A program made the position numbers and the translations under genes. This document shows positions 44,413 to 56,899 of a stretch of 64,000 nt of DNA, piece by piece; positions within the stretch are counted from its first letter, which is position 1, and every line of letters begins with the position of its first letter. The DNA lies in assembly GCA_030035585.1 (NCBI GenBank), contig CM057469.1:66683501-66747500 (forward strand), given 5' to 3'. The DNA is from Dugong dugon (taxonomy: Eukaryota; Chordata; Mammalia; Sirenia; Dugongidae). A model generated the notes under the pieces. The model did not search any database. It was not told the origin of the DNA and saw nothing but the letters and a program-made list of their open reading frames with translations.

Positions 44413-46694
44413 AGTGTTTGTGAAAATGCCAATGCCCAACACAACACGTTGCATGGAACGTGGAGACTCCATAAATGCGAGCTAAATCAGAAACAAGCGC
44501 ATGGTCAGTCTGCTAAGATAATTCCACCGATGATAATATCGTTTTCTTAATTTCCTATCTCCTTCACCACCAGCTGTAAACTTACCTTCATTTAAGCCCT
44601 TGTTTAGCTCTGGTCTCAAGAAACAGCTGTCCCTCCTGCTACCTATGGCCGCCGAACACCTGTGTCCTGGATTCATCTTCTCCATCTCCCCATGGACCTC
44701 CCTGCATCAAATATCCCCTATCTTCACTCCATCTTCAGCATCTCTCTCATTTGAAAAAATAAGAAAATACCCACCCACCCCCATCCTCTCTTTTTGCCCT
44801 GTTCCTCCAACTCTTTCTATCTAGCTCTCTTCACATCCAGTCTCCTCTTGAAGAGGGGTGTAGCAGGTCTAGAGGGGGCATGAGGCACGTTGGATTCACA
44901 TGGTATGGGCTGATCAGTCAACCCACACCCTGTTAGCCTGGGCAGCTGGAAGTGGTAGGGGCCAGAAGGAGACCACAAGACTGTGTCTGAAAGAAAATGC
45001 TGAGAAGTTAAGGCCATCATTAAGACCAAGGGGAAAGCAGGGACCATGAAGGAAACACAAAATGCCAGGATGGAGGAAACACAGGAATGGAGCTAAAGGA
45101 GAGGAACCAAGTGGGAATGGGGTAAGAGAGCCTAGGACTTTTTCCCTGAACAGAGCTGAAATGTTCTCAGCTCTTGGTCATTGAATGCCAACTTCAAGGT
45201 ATGTGGCTGGGTCAACCATGATAGGGACAAGGACAGGACACTCCTCCCTTTCAAGTTTCTTGAAGGCCAATATTCACTTTCTCTACTTCTTTATCCCTCC
45301 CTTCACTTCTTAGTTCACTGCCAGCTAACTTCTACCCCACTATTCCACAACTATTATAATAGCAAGAGTAAAGGAAGGTGTCATTCTGCTCCATGAGCTT
45401 CAACACTGAAGAGGCTTCTGCTTAACCTGTGGACACAGCCTCACCAACGTCACCAATAACCTCACTGCCAGATCCAATAAAAACTGCCCTTCAGTCCTTA
45501 TGTGACTTGACTTCACTGTAGCTGATAGCATGATGGGTCATCACTCCATTTTAAAGCATTTGACTCCTCTCTTGTTTTCTGAGGCACTCACTCTCTCTCC
45601 GGGGCTCCAGAGTCTCTGATCCATCCTTCTCAGCCTCATTTCATCACTCATTCTTCCAGTGAAATAAGGAGCTAGAGAATAAAGGGAAAGAAATTACCAA
45701 GTTTATTTTTTGGAAAAGTTGAATTTGAAGTCCCAGTGTAGATATCCAATTGGGTATATGCATATAATTGCTGGAGCTCTGCAGCCATTTTTGGACCATG
45801 AGGACAAAGATTACACCATAGGCATGGAGGAGTAGGGAATTGGAAGGATCCTAGATCCCCAGTGACAAGGAGTTCCCTATCAAACTTGGATTGCTCACTT
45901 ACTGACTTCTTTTACATAATACAGAAATAAACTTCTCTTTTTAAAAGCCACTTATTTGGATTTTCTGTTTTTGAAGCCTAATTGTAACTGGTTAAACTCC
46001 TATTACCTACAAAATACAGTTCAAACATAACTTTAAAAGCCCCCATAACAGGGCCCCTACTTACATTTCCACTTTATTTCTTGCCACAGCCTTTCATCCC
46101 TAATCTTTTGAAGTTTATTCTCAGCAATTTCAAATCTCTTGTACATCTCTGAACACACCTCGATGTCTTTGCGTAGGCCTTTTGTTCCTCACATAAGTGG
46201 ACAGGGAGCAGATTCCCTCTACCTACTTTTACCCTCCATGAATTGGAGTCTCTGCAGACTCCCACCTAGGCAAGACAGTTTTCTAGAAGTTCTGCAACAT
46301 GAACAAGACTGATAACTGATGTGCTGTGAGCTTAGCAAAGCCTATCCCAAATAATCCAGAGTAATTCTGAAAATAAAAGCACATATATATTTTTTAAATC
46401 CACCAGAGGGAGACAAACTGAAAGAAAACACATAGAAAGAATTGAGAAGTGGAACAGGCACATTGGAAGCATTTTAGGTTACATAAGATTTGAAGAAAAA
46501 TTAGTAACTCATGCCAGTTAATGGTCTCTCAGACTATTAATCTATTACTGTTTAATTTCTTATTTAATTATTAGAATTTTGGATGTATTTTCCTGCTTTG
46601 TAGGTGGTTGTATTTAGCTGCATTTGGGGTTCACAACAGAAAAGTGCAATAGGACTATGGAAGTGCATACTTTTAAAGTCCAAAGGACAAAGGG
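44413..46694 (+). repeat. Intergenic with scattered L2 remnants
   Basis: Around 45,430-45,600 the text ('tgccagatccaataaaaact', 'cagtccttatgtgacttgac') resembles the L2/CR1 reverse transcriptase region LLDLSAAFDTVDH in decayed form. 46,010-46,200 ('tacaaaatacagttcaaaca', 'cccataacagggcccctact') also looks L2-like. No intact gene is seen. Confidence 0.45.
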
Positions 46695-47075
46695 GAAGTT
46701 GTGGTGAAGTGGTAAGAGCACTGCTTGAATTCCAGCTGTGGCTCTGTCACAACTTAATGGTGGGACTACAGGTAAGTCACCTTATTACAGTATCCTCACC
46801 TATGAAACCAAGTTACTGGATTAAACAAGCATAGGTAGCAATTAAGGAGTACTGGTGGCACAAACGGTTAAGCTCTCAAAAGGTTGGAGGTTTGAACCCA
46901 CTCAGCGGCTTCAAGGGAGAAAGATCTGGCAATTCGCTGCCATAAAGATTACAGCCAAGAGAACCTTATGGGGCAGTTCTACTCTGTCATTACAGTTGGA
47001 ATCAACTCAGTGGCACCTAATGACAATAACAGGTAGCAATTACTGAGCACAATATATGTCAGATACATAAAACGC
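46695..47075 (+). repeat. MIR SINE split by an AfroSINE
   Basis: MIR-like 'gtgaagtggtaagagcactg', 'acttaatggtgggactacag' continues after the SINE as 'actgagcacaatatatgtca'. Confidence 0.65.
46845..47030 (+). mobile_element. AfroSINE inside a MIR, with target-site duplication
   Basis: The 12-bp repeat aggtagcaatta at 46,833-46,844 and 47,031-47,042 flanks the SINE. The tail is 'cagtggcacctaatgacaat'. Confidence 0.95.
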
Positions 47076-48665
47076 ATGACCATAAAGGCAGCTGAAAATC
47101 TGTCATATCTTGTATTTTCTTTCTCTAAATTCTAGTACATGATAGACCATGAGTCTTGAAAGGATACACCACTGATTTGCTTGTGCTTTCTGATTTTGTC
47201 TGTTCAATGAACTCTTTATGAATTCAGTTGTGATCACTCAGCAACACAACCTAAACACATTTAGCAACACTGCCAATAATTTTAAAAGAAATAATTATAT
47301 CAGGCTTGCAATCCTTTTCTAATGTAAAAAGAAAATAACTCCAGGATTACTAAATGCCCAGAAAGCTCTTTTTCTCTTTGAAGCATGCTGGTTTCATTCC
47401 AGAGAAGATTAGGAAGATTTAAAAACCCTTGTCAGCCCCAAAGCCTACTGGGTAACCTATTTTTACATAAAGGAAGCTCTAGGATTCACTTAGGAAGACT
47501 AATTTTTTAAAAGCCAGGTTGGACCTTCTTCTCACTGTGCTTTGATAACATGGCCCAAGGTAATTTTGAAAATATTGCTGACTCCTCCAGGCTATTTCTC
47601 CAGAATTGTAGCGGTTTTCCTAAGATGGAGGATGTAAGAGCTTAGAGTCACTTACCTTTCAACAAGTTTAAACAGGAATATTAGATGGTCTCAGGATGCT
47701 GGGTGTGTACAAATCATTCAGCTGTCCTTATTAACCCCCAAATAGTCTGTAACTTCATTTTGTTTTAATTGGCAAATTTCTGTTTAAATAGTATAAGTCT
47801 CTTGTCTAGAATGATACACATTTGTTTTTGTAATAAATTTTTTAGTTTGTGTATTCGTGTAATTCTGTTTTCTAAAAAAAAACGTTAAAAAGTTTGTGCC
47901 AGATAATTGCTTCTTCATATTTATGGTTATAAAAGGGCAACTGCCAAGTAAGAAGCCACCTGGCTTGCAAGAATGCTATACATCATATCAGTCTTTCCAG
48001 GGGGGCAAAAGGGAGTGATTCCCCAGCGCCATAGCTTCATGAATAATTCCACCCCCAACCACATGCCTTGAAACGTTTGTATAAGGCTTAACTACCCCCC
48101 TCTCCACACCCTACATACACAATTTAAACCACAGTCTGTTCTTTGACTCACTCAGGAAAAAAAGAAATCCACCATCAGCAAGAGTTGTGCAATTTTTTTT
48201 TTCTCCAGATACTCCAGTCTGGGGTGCCACAGAGGGTGTAGTGTTCTATTTGGATGAACATTTTCTTAGTTTCCTTTCACATACAAAAATGGATAAATGA
48301 TGGCATTTTTCTGTCTTCTGTGACGACCAGTGTTTTCACAAGCCATGGTGTAGATTTATAAAGACTTTACGGGTTTAATTTAATTCATGTGAAAGTTCAC
48401 CAAAGAATTAGTCTTGGTCACTGTGTCCTTTATTTCTTCCAGCTGCATTTCTTAAAATATTATTAATTAAGTTTTGGTACCACAAGGATTTATTGAACCT
48501 CAACATCCACTCCAATCGATAAAGATTGGGACAGAGCAAGTTGAGATTATATTCCTGGGAAAAGAAAATTAAAACAAATTCCTAGTTTATCAGTTTGCTC
48601 CCCCCGCCCCAAAATTTAACAAGTGGGAGGAAACTAGTACCCTGGAAATTTGTCGCACTGAAGTC
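47076..48665. other. Intergenic, unrecognised
   Basis: No gene found. The stretch 47,880-48,330 has a TATA-like 'ggttataaaagggcaactgc' followed by C-rich text and could be an old solo LTR. I cannot identify its ends. Confidence 0.35.
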
Positions 48666-48667
48666 TA

Positions 48668-48962
48668 AAGCAGCATTGTCCGATATAATGTGAACCACAC
48701 ACGAATTTCAAATCTTCTAGTAGCCAGTTAAGAAAAGTGAAAAAGGAAAGGTGCAATTCATTTTAAGAATATATTTTATTTAACCCAATATAGTCAAAAC
48801 ATTATTACTTCAATACATAATCAACATAAAAATTATTCATGAGATATTTTACATGCCTTTTCCAGACGAAGTCTTCCAAAGCCAGTGTGTATTTTACACT
48901 TAGAGCACTTACAAGGCCAGCCACATTTCAACTGCTCGATAGTTACAGTACTGCACAGCATA
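48668..48962. mobile_element. hAT-like non-autonomous DNA transposon remnant
   Basis: The left end 'cagcattgtccgatataatg' and the right end 'agttacagtactgcacagc' are weakly inverted. The middle ('tctagtagccagttaagaaa', 'tgagatattttacatgcc') matches a common mammalian hAT MITE by memory. Confidence 0.55.
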
Positions 48963-49303
48963 CATGTAAGGGATAGCTCCATCTCCTTCCTTCTGTTTCT
49001 CATTGCATATAGGAAAGACAGAGCAGGGTCTTAGGATGTGGATTCAAGTCTTAGTCAATCATAAGAGAATTGCATTCTAACAGGATGAAAAGGGATGGAA
49101 TCCTATAGCTGCAGAAACCATCAGCTCCTGGTCTCTGACCACACACTGCATGGCCTATGTCTTCGTCTGTCTGGACTTTTCTTGCCCTCTGTTGATGGCA
49201 GGTCTGTGGTTTGCGGGTGTTTCTGATTTCATGAACCTGTAGCCCACCCTGAACTGCTACTTCTACAATAACTTGACCCGGTATGGACTTGACTGTGCTT
49301 ATG

Positions 49304-49466
49304 CGGAGCCCTGGTGGTGCAGTGGTTAAGAGTTACGGCTGCTAATCAAAATTTGGCAGTTCAAATCCACCAGTCGCTCCTTGGAAACCCTATGGGGCAG
49401 TTCTACTCTGCCCTATAGGGTCGCTATGAGTCGGAATCGACTTGACAGCAACAAGTTAGGTTAGGT
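49304..49466 (+). mobile_element. AfroSINE, little diverged
   Basis: 'ggagccctggtggtgcagtg', 'aaaccctatggggcagttct', 'cgctatgagtcggaatcgac', tail 'ttaggttaggtta'. Confidence 0.94.
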
Positions 49467-49575
49467 TATATTAATGCTAACTTCAAAACTATTCCTTTTC
49501 TTTTTCTCAGCTCGAACTCCTTGCTCTCTCCCTGTAATTAGTTTATTGCAGGGCAGCCCTATTCAGAAATGGAAT

Positions 49576-49780
49576 CCCTGGGTGATGCAAATGATTAAAA
49601 CACTTGACTGCCAACCAAAAGCTTGGAGGTTGAATCTACCTAGAGGTGCCTCAGAAGGAAGGCCTGGCAATCTACTTCCAAAAAATCAGCCCTTGAAAAC
49701 TCTGTGGAGCATAGTTCTGCTCTGACACACGAAGGGTTGCCATGAGTCAGAATCAACTCCATGGCAACTGGTGGTAGTGG
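49576..49780 (+). mobile_element. AfroSINE, older subfamily
   Basis: 'ccctgggtgatgcaaatgat', 'tcagaaggaaggcctggcaa', 'gaatcaactccatggcaact'. A short repeat tggaatc lies on both sides. Confidence 0.88.
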
Positions 49781-51179
49781 TGGAATCTCAGATATACACC
49801 ACAGAGAAAAGCACCAAGTCAGCGAAAGGATGAGAAAGAGGCATGAAAAGAATTGTGGGGACTCTTATTCAGTACTCATGACTCCTGAGCCAAACCTTAA
49901 CGAATGATTCATTTTGTCCTCAGCTCAGGAAGGTGAAAATGCATTTTTAAAATATTGTAGCATGTTCCTGAGCCCCACGCCAACCTTTCCTTTTGTCTCT
50001 CTTACCTCGTTTTTAACACCACACTCAGTTTCTCTGTAGAGGCCCAGGATTGCTCGCAGGATTCCAAATGAGATGTGAGAGACTCAATTACAGAAAGAAA
50101 CCATTACTTCCTCTGCTCTAAAAGGAAATTCCCTGTTTACAAGTATACTCTTGATGATATTATTATTTAGCCCTACAGCTCTTTCCCCATTATTTTCTGC
50201 AATTTTGTCTATTAAAGCTCCAATTAAATGCATTATGGATTCTACTTAGTGTATGCAACCTTCCAGCTTTGTGAGACTGAATTTCATTAGCCTCATTTCT
50301 GCCTATTCCCTCAACTGTGTGAATCTTCAGTAATCTGGTCCATTCCTGGAATGTAGCAACTGATACTCCTTCACCACCGGTCATCTGTAAACCTGCCTTC
50401 TTAGCTGAGGACGCAGTGAACTCAATTCTCCCTTTGTGTTAAAGGTACCTAGCGTGGGGTAATTAGACTGGTGCACTCGTGGCAGGAGTCCTGCTTTTCT
50501 AGGATGGTGGGTGTGCCTAGTACTGGACCCTCTGAGCTGTGCTTTCTTACTCTTTCTACTCTGTGAAGAGGGGAGATTGGTTTTCACATTCATAGACAGA
50601 GTTTTCTCCTAATTCCAGTCTTCCTGCCCTGCCATAACCCTCAGCTCTGACTAAAGTTTCATTTCTGCTTCCATTTCTAAGGAGAGGAGAGCTTTTCACT
50701 GAGAAATGCATAGGCAGCGGATGTGGGGAGTCCCTTTCTCTTCACGTCCCTCCCATCCCCAGCCTCCCCACATACCTCCCACTCCCCCAATCCTGACTCT
50801 GCTCAGAACAAAGATAAAACTCCTGGCTTTAATGATAACTAGCTATGTCTCTCGGTCCTGACTTTGACTTGGCCAGGTGGCCTGTATTGTCCTGGTGCTG
50901 CAGGTGGATGCCTTTGGCCTACTCAGTACCATGGCTGAGCTTCTAAACCCTTCTCCAGTCTAACTCCACTTCAGCTTTTGTGTTTAGCCACAATAGCTGA
51001 GTCTGTTTGATGATAGAATAGAGAAAGTGGAATTCAGATCCAGCCCTTTGTACCCAAGGTCTGTGCTCTAGGTAAAACCAGGCTTCAAGGAAGATCGGCA
51101 GACAATTGTGTGTGAGTATGAGAAATAGAAGGGTGGAGTAGAGACTGAGGCAGGAGACCAGACTAGGTTATTGTATTGG
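49781..51179. other. Intergenic, unrecognised
   Basis: Two short minus-strand open frames (50,593-50,381 and 50,384-50,190) lie head to tail but have stops between them and no known motif. I do not call them genes. Confidence 0.5.
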
Positions 51180-51590
51180 TTCAAGTGCAAGGTAATAAGC
51201 CACCAATTGGCATTAGGGGCAGAAACTAGGCAACCGTTGTGACAGAGACATTTTGAGACTGAGGATCAGTATAATTTGGTAACTGATGATATGATGAGGG
51301 GGAGGGAAGAGGGAGGTGAATGGCTATTGAGCTTAAAAAAAAATTATCTATATGAAAGCAAAGGGACAATAGTAACTCTAAAGCATAGATGAGAAGTTTA
51401 GTGGGCGATGAGTCTAAATTAATGGGGGTGAAACAACTAGAACAGAAATAACAAGAATGTTGACACAATGTGAAGATGTAACCAATGTCACTGAACAATA
51501 TGTGTAGAGATCCTTAAAGAGGAACATATTTTGATGTGTATATTTTCACCAAAAATAATAGTAATAATAAAGAAAAAAAAAACACTGAAC
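51180..51590 (+). repeat. Older afrotherian L1 3' end
   Basis: 'gtaaccaatgtcactgaaca', 'atatgtgtagagatcctt' and 'gtgtatattttcaccaaaaa' plus an A-rich end parallel the L1 3' UTRs elsewhere in the window but are more diverged. Confidence 0.65.
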
Positions 51591-51734
51591 AGGTCCGCAG
51601 AAGATGTCAGGAGGCCCCGGTGATTTCAACCACATCAGTTAACCCTCTCATTCAATACCTGTAGTATAAATAAATAAAGTAAATCATGCAATTATATCTG
51701 AGGTGATAATGAAAAAAAGAGCAGAAGTTTTATA

Positions 51735-51945
51735 ATCATATAGATGTGGGTGTAAATCCAGGCTTCACTATACTAGCTATGTGATCTTAAGGGAGTTACT
51801 TAACCTCTGTGTGCTTCAGTCTCCTCATCTGTAAACTGGTATTATAACAATAGTTCCCACCACATGGGTTGTTATAAGGATTATATGGGTTAATGAATAT
51901 AAAATAGTCAGCACACAGTAGGTTGTCAGTAAATGCTACTTCTTT
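51735..51945 (+). repeat. MIR SINE remnant
   Basis: 'tgtaaatccaggcttcacta', 'gagttacttaacctctgtgt', 'tcctcatctgtaaactggta' is plus-strand MIR. Confidence 0.88.
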
Positions 51946-52176
51946 TTCCTACCACCATGAAGATTTCCTTAGAGGTCAGGCTTCTGCTGTGAATAATGCT
52001 GCGTAACAAACAAGTCCGAAATTTCAGGGACTTACAACTATTTGCTGAACAGTAATCTAAGCTACCACAACTGAGAATTTAATTTTCATAAATGTCTGAA
52101 TTATGTATCAGCAAATAAAGAAAACTAGGAAACAGAGATCAGAAAGTACCCATTACTATTCTCTCCCTAATATCTT

Positions 52177-52336
52177 CCCAAAAAACCAAACCTGTTGCTA
52201 TCAAGTCGATTCCAGCTCATAGCGACCCTTTAGGACACAGTAGAACTGCCCCATAGGGTTTCTAAGGAGCAGCTGGTGGATTCGAATTGCTGATCTTTTG
52301 GCAGCTGAGCTCTTAACCACTGTGCCACTGGGGCTC
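52177..52336 (-). mobile_element. AfroSINE with target-site duplication
   Basis: Reverse SINE; the 12-bp repeat ccctaatatctt is at 52,165-52,176 and 52,337-52,348. A few bases of the 'ttggttagcagctg' motif are missing. Confidence 0.94.
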
Positions 52337-52861
52337 CCCTAATATCTTAGGGTCAAAAATTCAATTCAGAATCTCCATTAAAACATAATTCATTTTATTG
52401 TAACCATTAAAATATTAGAAAGCGTTTTATAAAACTGTAAAGTGCAATATCTATCTGTTTTGTCTCATAACACAGTGATTCCATTTTATAGATGCTCTAT
52501 ATGCATTGCCAAATATTACGGAATTCAGCTTTCCTTTTAATGACCAATAAATCCATAATTAAAAAAGAAGAAGAAAGACTGTAAGTTATTCAACAAACAT
52601 TCACTGGAAGTCTAGCACAACACTGTTCTAGGGGACCTGGGGACAAGTAAAGTGAGAAGGATATCATGGAAGAAGTTGAGAGGCTTAGACCTAGCCTTCC
52701 AACAGGAAGGAAAGAAGAGGCCAACCAGGTGGTCTCTTTGGCTCCAGATGTTTTATTTCTGAATAAGGATATGGTTTCTCCTTTGAGAAGGAATGGACTA
52801 CCCAAGGTACTGGGGCAAGTAACTTGCATGTCATCCTATCTATACCAAAAGTCCACATAGG

Positions 52862-53060
52862 GCAGTGCTTCCCGCCACAGACGTCAGAGCCAATCTGCCT
52901 GGGTTTGAATCCTGGCTCTGCCACTTACCTTGGGTACCTTAGGGAACCTCTCTGAACACCTGTAAAATGCTTATTAAAAATAGTATTTACCTCATTAGAC
53001 TCTTGCGAAGACTAAAGTTAATCATCTGCTTAGAACATGGCCTGATTCTCTGGAAATGCT
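52862..53060 (+). repeat. MIR SINE remnant
   Basis: 'gcctgggtttgaatcctggc', 'tctgccacttaccttgggta' and 'aacacctgtaaaatgcttat' are MIR text. Confidence 0.85.
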
Positions 53061-54524
53061 ACAGCAGTGTTAGTTATCCATTGCCTTTGTTAAACAACTT
53101 TTAAAGTCTGTGCTTTTATTTTGTTTCTTAAAGAATCACTAAATAATTTTTAATCTACTATAGTTCCTTTTCATTTGACTGTTAGAGAAATAGTGCCTAT
53201 TACCTAGTTAGAAAGGAATTCTAAGTCTATTATTTTAGAAGCAATTTAATCATTAGCATCTCCAGTAGCTTTAAATTGGGGATAATAACCCGAGACTATT
53301 TGAGAAAGTGCTATTACCTCAACCTTCTTCAGTCCATTACAGTTCCATCTAGGCTTGTATTTTTGTATTTCTCTCCCTACTAGTGTTAGTGAGAAAAATC
53401 AGCCAAGAAGATCAGTTATTCTAATTTTGCTTGTTTCATTGTTTTATGGCATTCTCTTCCTTGACCTCTGTTTTTTTTTTTTTTTTTTTGTATTTTGTTT
53501 TTTTTTCCAATCATCTTCTATTTTCATTGACTACAGAATTCAAAATATATATATATACTTTGGTTTCACTTCATATTATTAAAAACTTAGAAACTGGTCA
53601 CCTAAATATTTAACTGAGCATTATTTGCTATTTGCTATTTTTTAACAATTTTATTAAATTCACAGATTCATTGTCATCACTACCATTTTACCTTTTAGCA
53701 TGCTTGTTTTAAATTCAATGATGTAATGAAATTGTTCCTCCATCACAGATAAAATCATACAGGAAGTAGCTACTTTCTCACTCTTTCAACCAAATAAAAC
53801 AGTTTCACACTATTTCTGAGGATTCTGTCTTCTCTTGTAAAATAAACACACAATGAACACAAAATCAAGCCTGACACTCATGAAAACATGGTAAATGTCC
53901 TCATTTTTCTCCTTGGTTATTGTCAAATAATGTCTGTTCTTCCCACATAACCACCCCGCCCCCACCTACTGGGCATGCCCAGTGTTCTGGGCTGTGTCCA
54001 CCGTGCCAAGGAGGCACCAGGAATACTAAACGGGGAGGGCGGACAGCAGTGTAATCAAAGAGCTCAGAGAGCCCATGAGGAGGCTAACAGCAATTCTAGC
54101 CATGGCATTTCCACCAAAGTTGCCACACTCTGTAGGGCGCTAACCGCTCCCACAACATTCACCTCACCAGTTCTCACAAACACCCTTAAAATCAGCTGAC
54201 ACCTCGCTGCACAACTCAAGAGGGCGCTATCCATGTAGTTATGCTGCCTGGTAGCCCTATGAACTTGCTCTCATTTGTCCATTCTTTATCTCCAATTCTC
54301 ACTCTAATTCTTCTACATCCTCCTGGTTGGCTTTGGTAGAGACTAAAAGGAATGCAATTAACCAGAACCCTCCAACATTTCTCAAGATTAGGAAAGCTGA
54401 TGAAGAAAGCTCAAGCAAGCTTTAGAAATATCTCTGCACTAAAAACTGTTGGTCTGAAGCTTCCAGATCATAAAGAAGCTTGACGTTTTGTTAAAGGCCC
54501 TTGCATATGTTAGTCATGGCCACT
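53061..54524. other. Intergenic with poly(T) and a GC-richer island
   Basis: T-rich at 53,472-53,508. From 53,950 to 54,240 the base composition rises in G+C and a perfect 16-bp palindrome sits at 53,968-53,983. No gene is seen. Confidence 0.5.
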
Positions 54525-54750
54525 AAGGAGCTCTGATGGTGCAGTTGTTAAGCGCTAAGCTGTTAACCAAAAGGTCAGTGACTGGAATCCACCAGCTGCT
54601 CGGCGGGGAGAAAAGACCTGGCAACCTGGCGACCTGGCGACTTGCTCCCGCAAAGATTTCAGCCTAGGAAATCCTATAGGGGCAGTTCTACTCTGTCATA
54701 TAGGGTCGCTATGAGTTGGAATCGACTGGATGGTACCCAACAAGAAGAAG
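54525..54750 (+). mobile_element. AfroSINE with an internal 8-bp tandem
   Basis: 'aggagctctgatggtgcagt' to 'tggatggtacccaacaagaa'. At about 54,616-54,643 the unit acctggcg is repeated three to four times, an expansion absent from the other copies. Confidence 0.92.
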
Positions 54751-55586
54751 GATCCTAAGGGCTAGAATTTCACAAAATGTCACCATCGCAGTCTATAGAC
54801 ACAAGTCTTGTGCAGCAATGATATAGCCTGGATTTCTGGCAATTTAATAAATGTATAGCTAATATGATTGACTTTAAACACGTGCAAGACTGACCATATA
54901 AATGCATTTATATATCAGAAAAAAATCTTCCTTAAGCTTTTATGTTCATATTTTGGTATTGGAAAAAGTGGTCATCATAGGCATGTATCTAACTTACTCT
55001 GTGTTTGTATTTTCTTTAAAAAACAAATCTATTGAATTCATTAATCCCACAACAGCTATCTAGGCCTTCAGTTACCTAATAAAGCTGGAAAAAGCAATTA
55101 GTTTTGCAAAATAGAATGGAGGTTTATAACTTAATTAGTTCTTTGAGATACTATGGATCCAAGATTGAAACCACACTCAAAGTGAATCAAGAAAAGCTAT
55201 GGAAGCTTCAAGTACACATTGAAATTGAAATCCTGAGAGTCCCATTTTACAGATTTTTAAGGAAGCAGATAGCTTCATTAGATCCTACTACCATCTCCAG
55301 TATACGATGAACGCAAGATGGTAGAAAAAGTCAAAGCTATTTGTCCCTCTTCACCTTAGAGCCAATACTGATTCCTCAGCTCTTGAATTGATGTGTCCAC
55401 AACACCGTTAGTCTAGGCATTTCTTTAAAATTCATATGAATTTTCTTTGAATCATGTACAATAATCTTTTATTTTTTTTAAACAAAGATCCAAAATGCAT
55501 TCCCATTCAATAATACCTTCGAACAGCATTAAGGTAAATTATTTTATTTATTGGAGATTTGAATGAATTATATAATTTTATATGAT
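54751..55586. other. Intergenic, AT-rich
   Basis: A 68-codon open frame at 55,104-55,310 shows no recognisable domain. Nothing else is supported. Confidence 0.5.
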
Positions 55587-56130
55587 GTTGTTGTTAGCTG
55601 CTGTCAAGTAAGCTCTGACTCGTGGTGAACCCCTGTACAACAGAAGGAAACACTGCATAGTCCTGCACTGTCTTCACAATAGTTGGTGTGCTCAAGTCCA
55701 TTGTTGCGGCCACTGTGTATTTTTGTATTGTGAGTTAGCGCTTGGCTGCTAACTGAAACGTTGAAGGCTCAAGCCTAGATCAACTTCTGAAAAATGGGCC
55801 ATTGAAAACCCTGTGGAGCACAGTTCTACCATGACACATATGGGTTGCCATGAGTTGGACTTGACTCCCCGGTGACTTTCCCCCTCCCCCAACCTAGTGA
55901 GCTTATCTTCCAGCACTGTATCAGACAATGTTTGTTGTGATCCATGGAGCTTTCGTTGGTTAATTTTCTGAAGTAGATCACCAGGTCTTTCTTCCTAGTC
56001 TGTCTTACTCTGGAAGTTCTGTTGAAACCTGTCCACCATGGACGCCCTGCTGGTATTTGAAATACCAGTGGCATAGCTTCCAGCATCATAGCAACATACA
56101 AGTCACCCGTGTACAACAAATAGGTAGACA
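55587..56130 (-). mobile_element. Internally deleted RTE (5' end joined to 3' end) with an AfroSINE at the join
   Basis: 55,587-55,718 is the RTE 3' end in reverse ('gttgttagctgctgtcaagt', 'ttgcggccactgtgt'). 55,885-56,130 is the RTE 5' end in reverse ('ttcttcctagtctgtcttac', 'ggcatagcttccagcatcat'), matching 29,500-29,730. An AfroSINE lies between at 55,729-55,878. About 2.8 kb of RTE body is missing. Confidence 0.85.
55729..55878 (+). mobile_element. AfroSINE, 5'-truncated
   Basis: 'ttagcgcttggctgctaact', 'aaaaccctgtggagcacagt', 'catgagttggacttgactcc'. Confidence 0.85.
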
Positions 56131-56730
56131 TTTGGTGGAATTTTATATGTACTGTTTAATATTTATTAATGAAATTCAAGTATATAAACTATTTTATTTC
56201 TTAATACTATATTTTCCCATAAAATAAATTGAAAAATGTTAATTAAAACACACACACAAAACTTCACACTTTCCTTCCACTCCCAATCCAAGAGAATTTA
56301 ATGGATATTGAGTTACTATTTATCCATAAATAAATATGAAATCTGCATATTACTTATATAAAAGACACACAGCGAAAGTAAGTCTCCCAGTCCCCCTTTC
56401 CCCAAAGACCCATTTGCCTTCTACACTTGGAATATCCTTCCAAAAATATTCTGTGTGTGTATATGCACACACATAAACACACACATATATTTATGTAAAA
56501 TGTTTTTTTAATTAGGTCTTTATCTTCTGTATTCTTGCATTTATAAAATTCATAAACTAGCCTCATTTGTGTAAAAATATCTTTAGAATCACAATTGTTC
56601 GTAAATTTTCTAATTTCCTTTCCCTTCATAAAGTACTACCGTATTTTTATGCAAATAACGAGCACCCTCCCCCCCGCAAGGTATTTTCATAATGACCGCT
56701 ATACCAATTTTTTTTACATGTTGGGCACTC
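56131..56730. other. Intergenic, AT-rich
   Basis: Short CA/TG runs occur near 56,450-56,490. 56,637-56,670 ('accgtatttttatgcaaata') may be the end of a DNA transposon. No gene. Confidence 0.45.
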
Positions 56731-56899
56731 GTACTGACCCTACAGGACAGAGTAGAATTGCCCCCATAGGGTTTCCAAGACTATAAATCTTTATGAAAGC
56801 AGACTGCCACAGCTTTCTCCAGCAGAAAGCTGCTGGTAGGTTGGAACCACCGACCTCCCAGTTAGATGAGTGCTTAACTACTGCGCCACCAGGGATCCT
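56731..56899 (-). mobile_element. AfroSINE, long subtype, truncated at its 3' end
   Basis: 'accctacaggacagagtaga', 'gaaagcagactgccacagct', 'tgcttaactactgcgccacc'. It includes the extra middle segment also seen at 44.2 kb. Confidence 0.9.

Noticed and set aside
50190..50593. Two adjacent minus-strand open frames
   Set aside because: They are separated by stop codons, have no recognisable domain, no splice support and no codon bias visible by eye.
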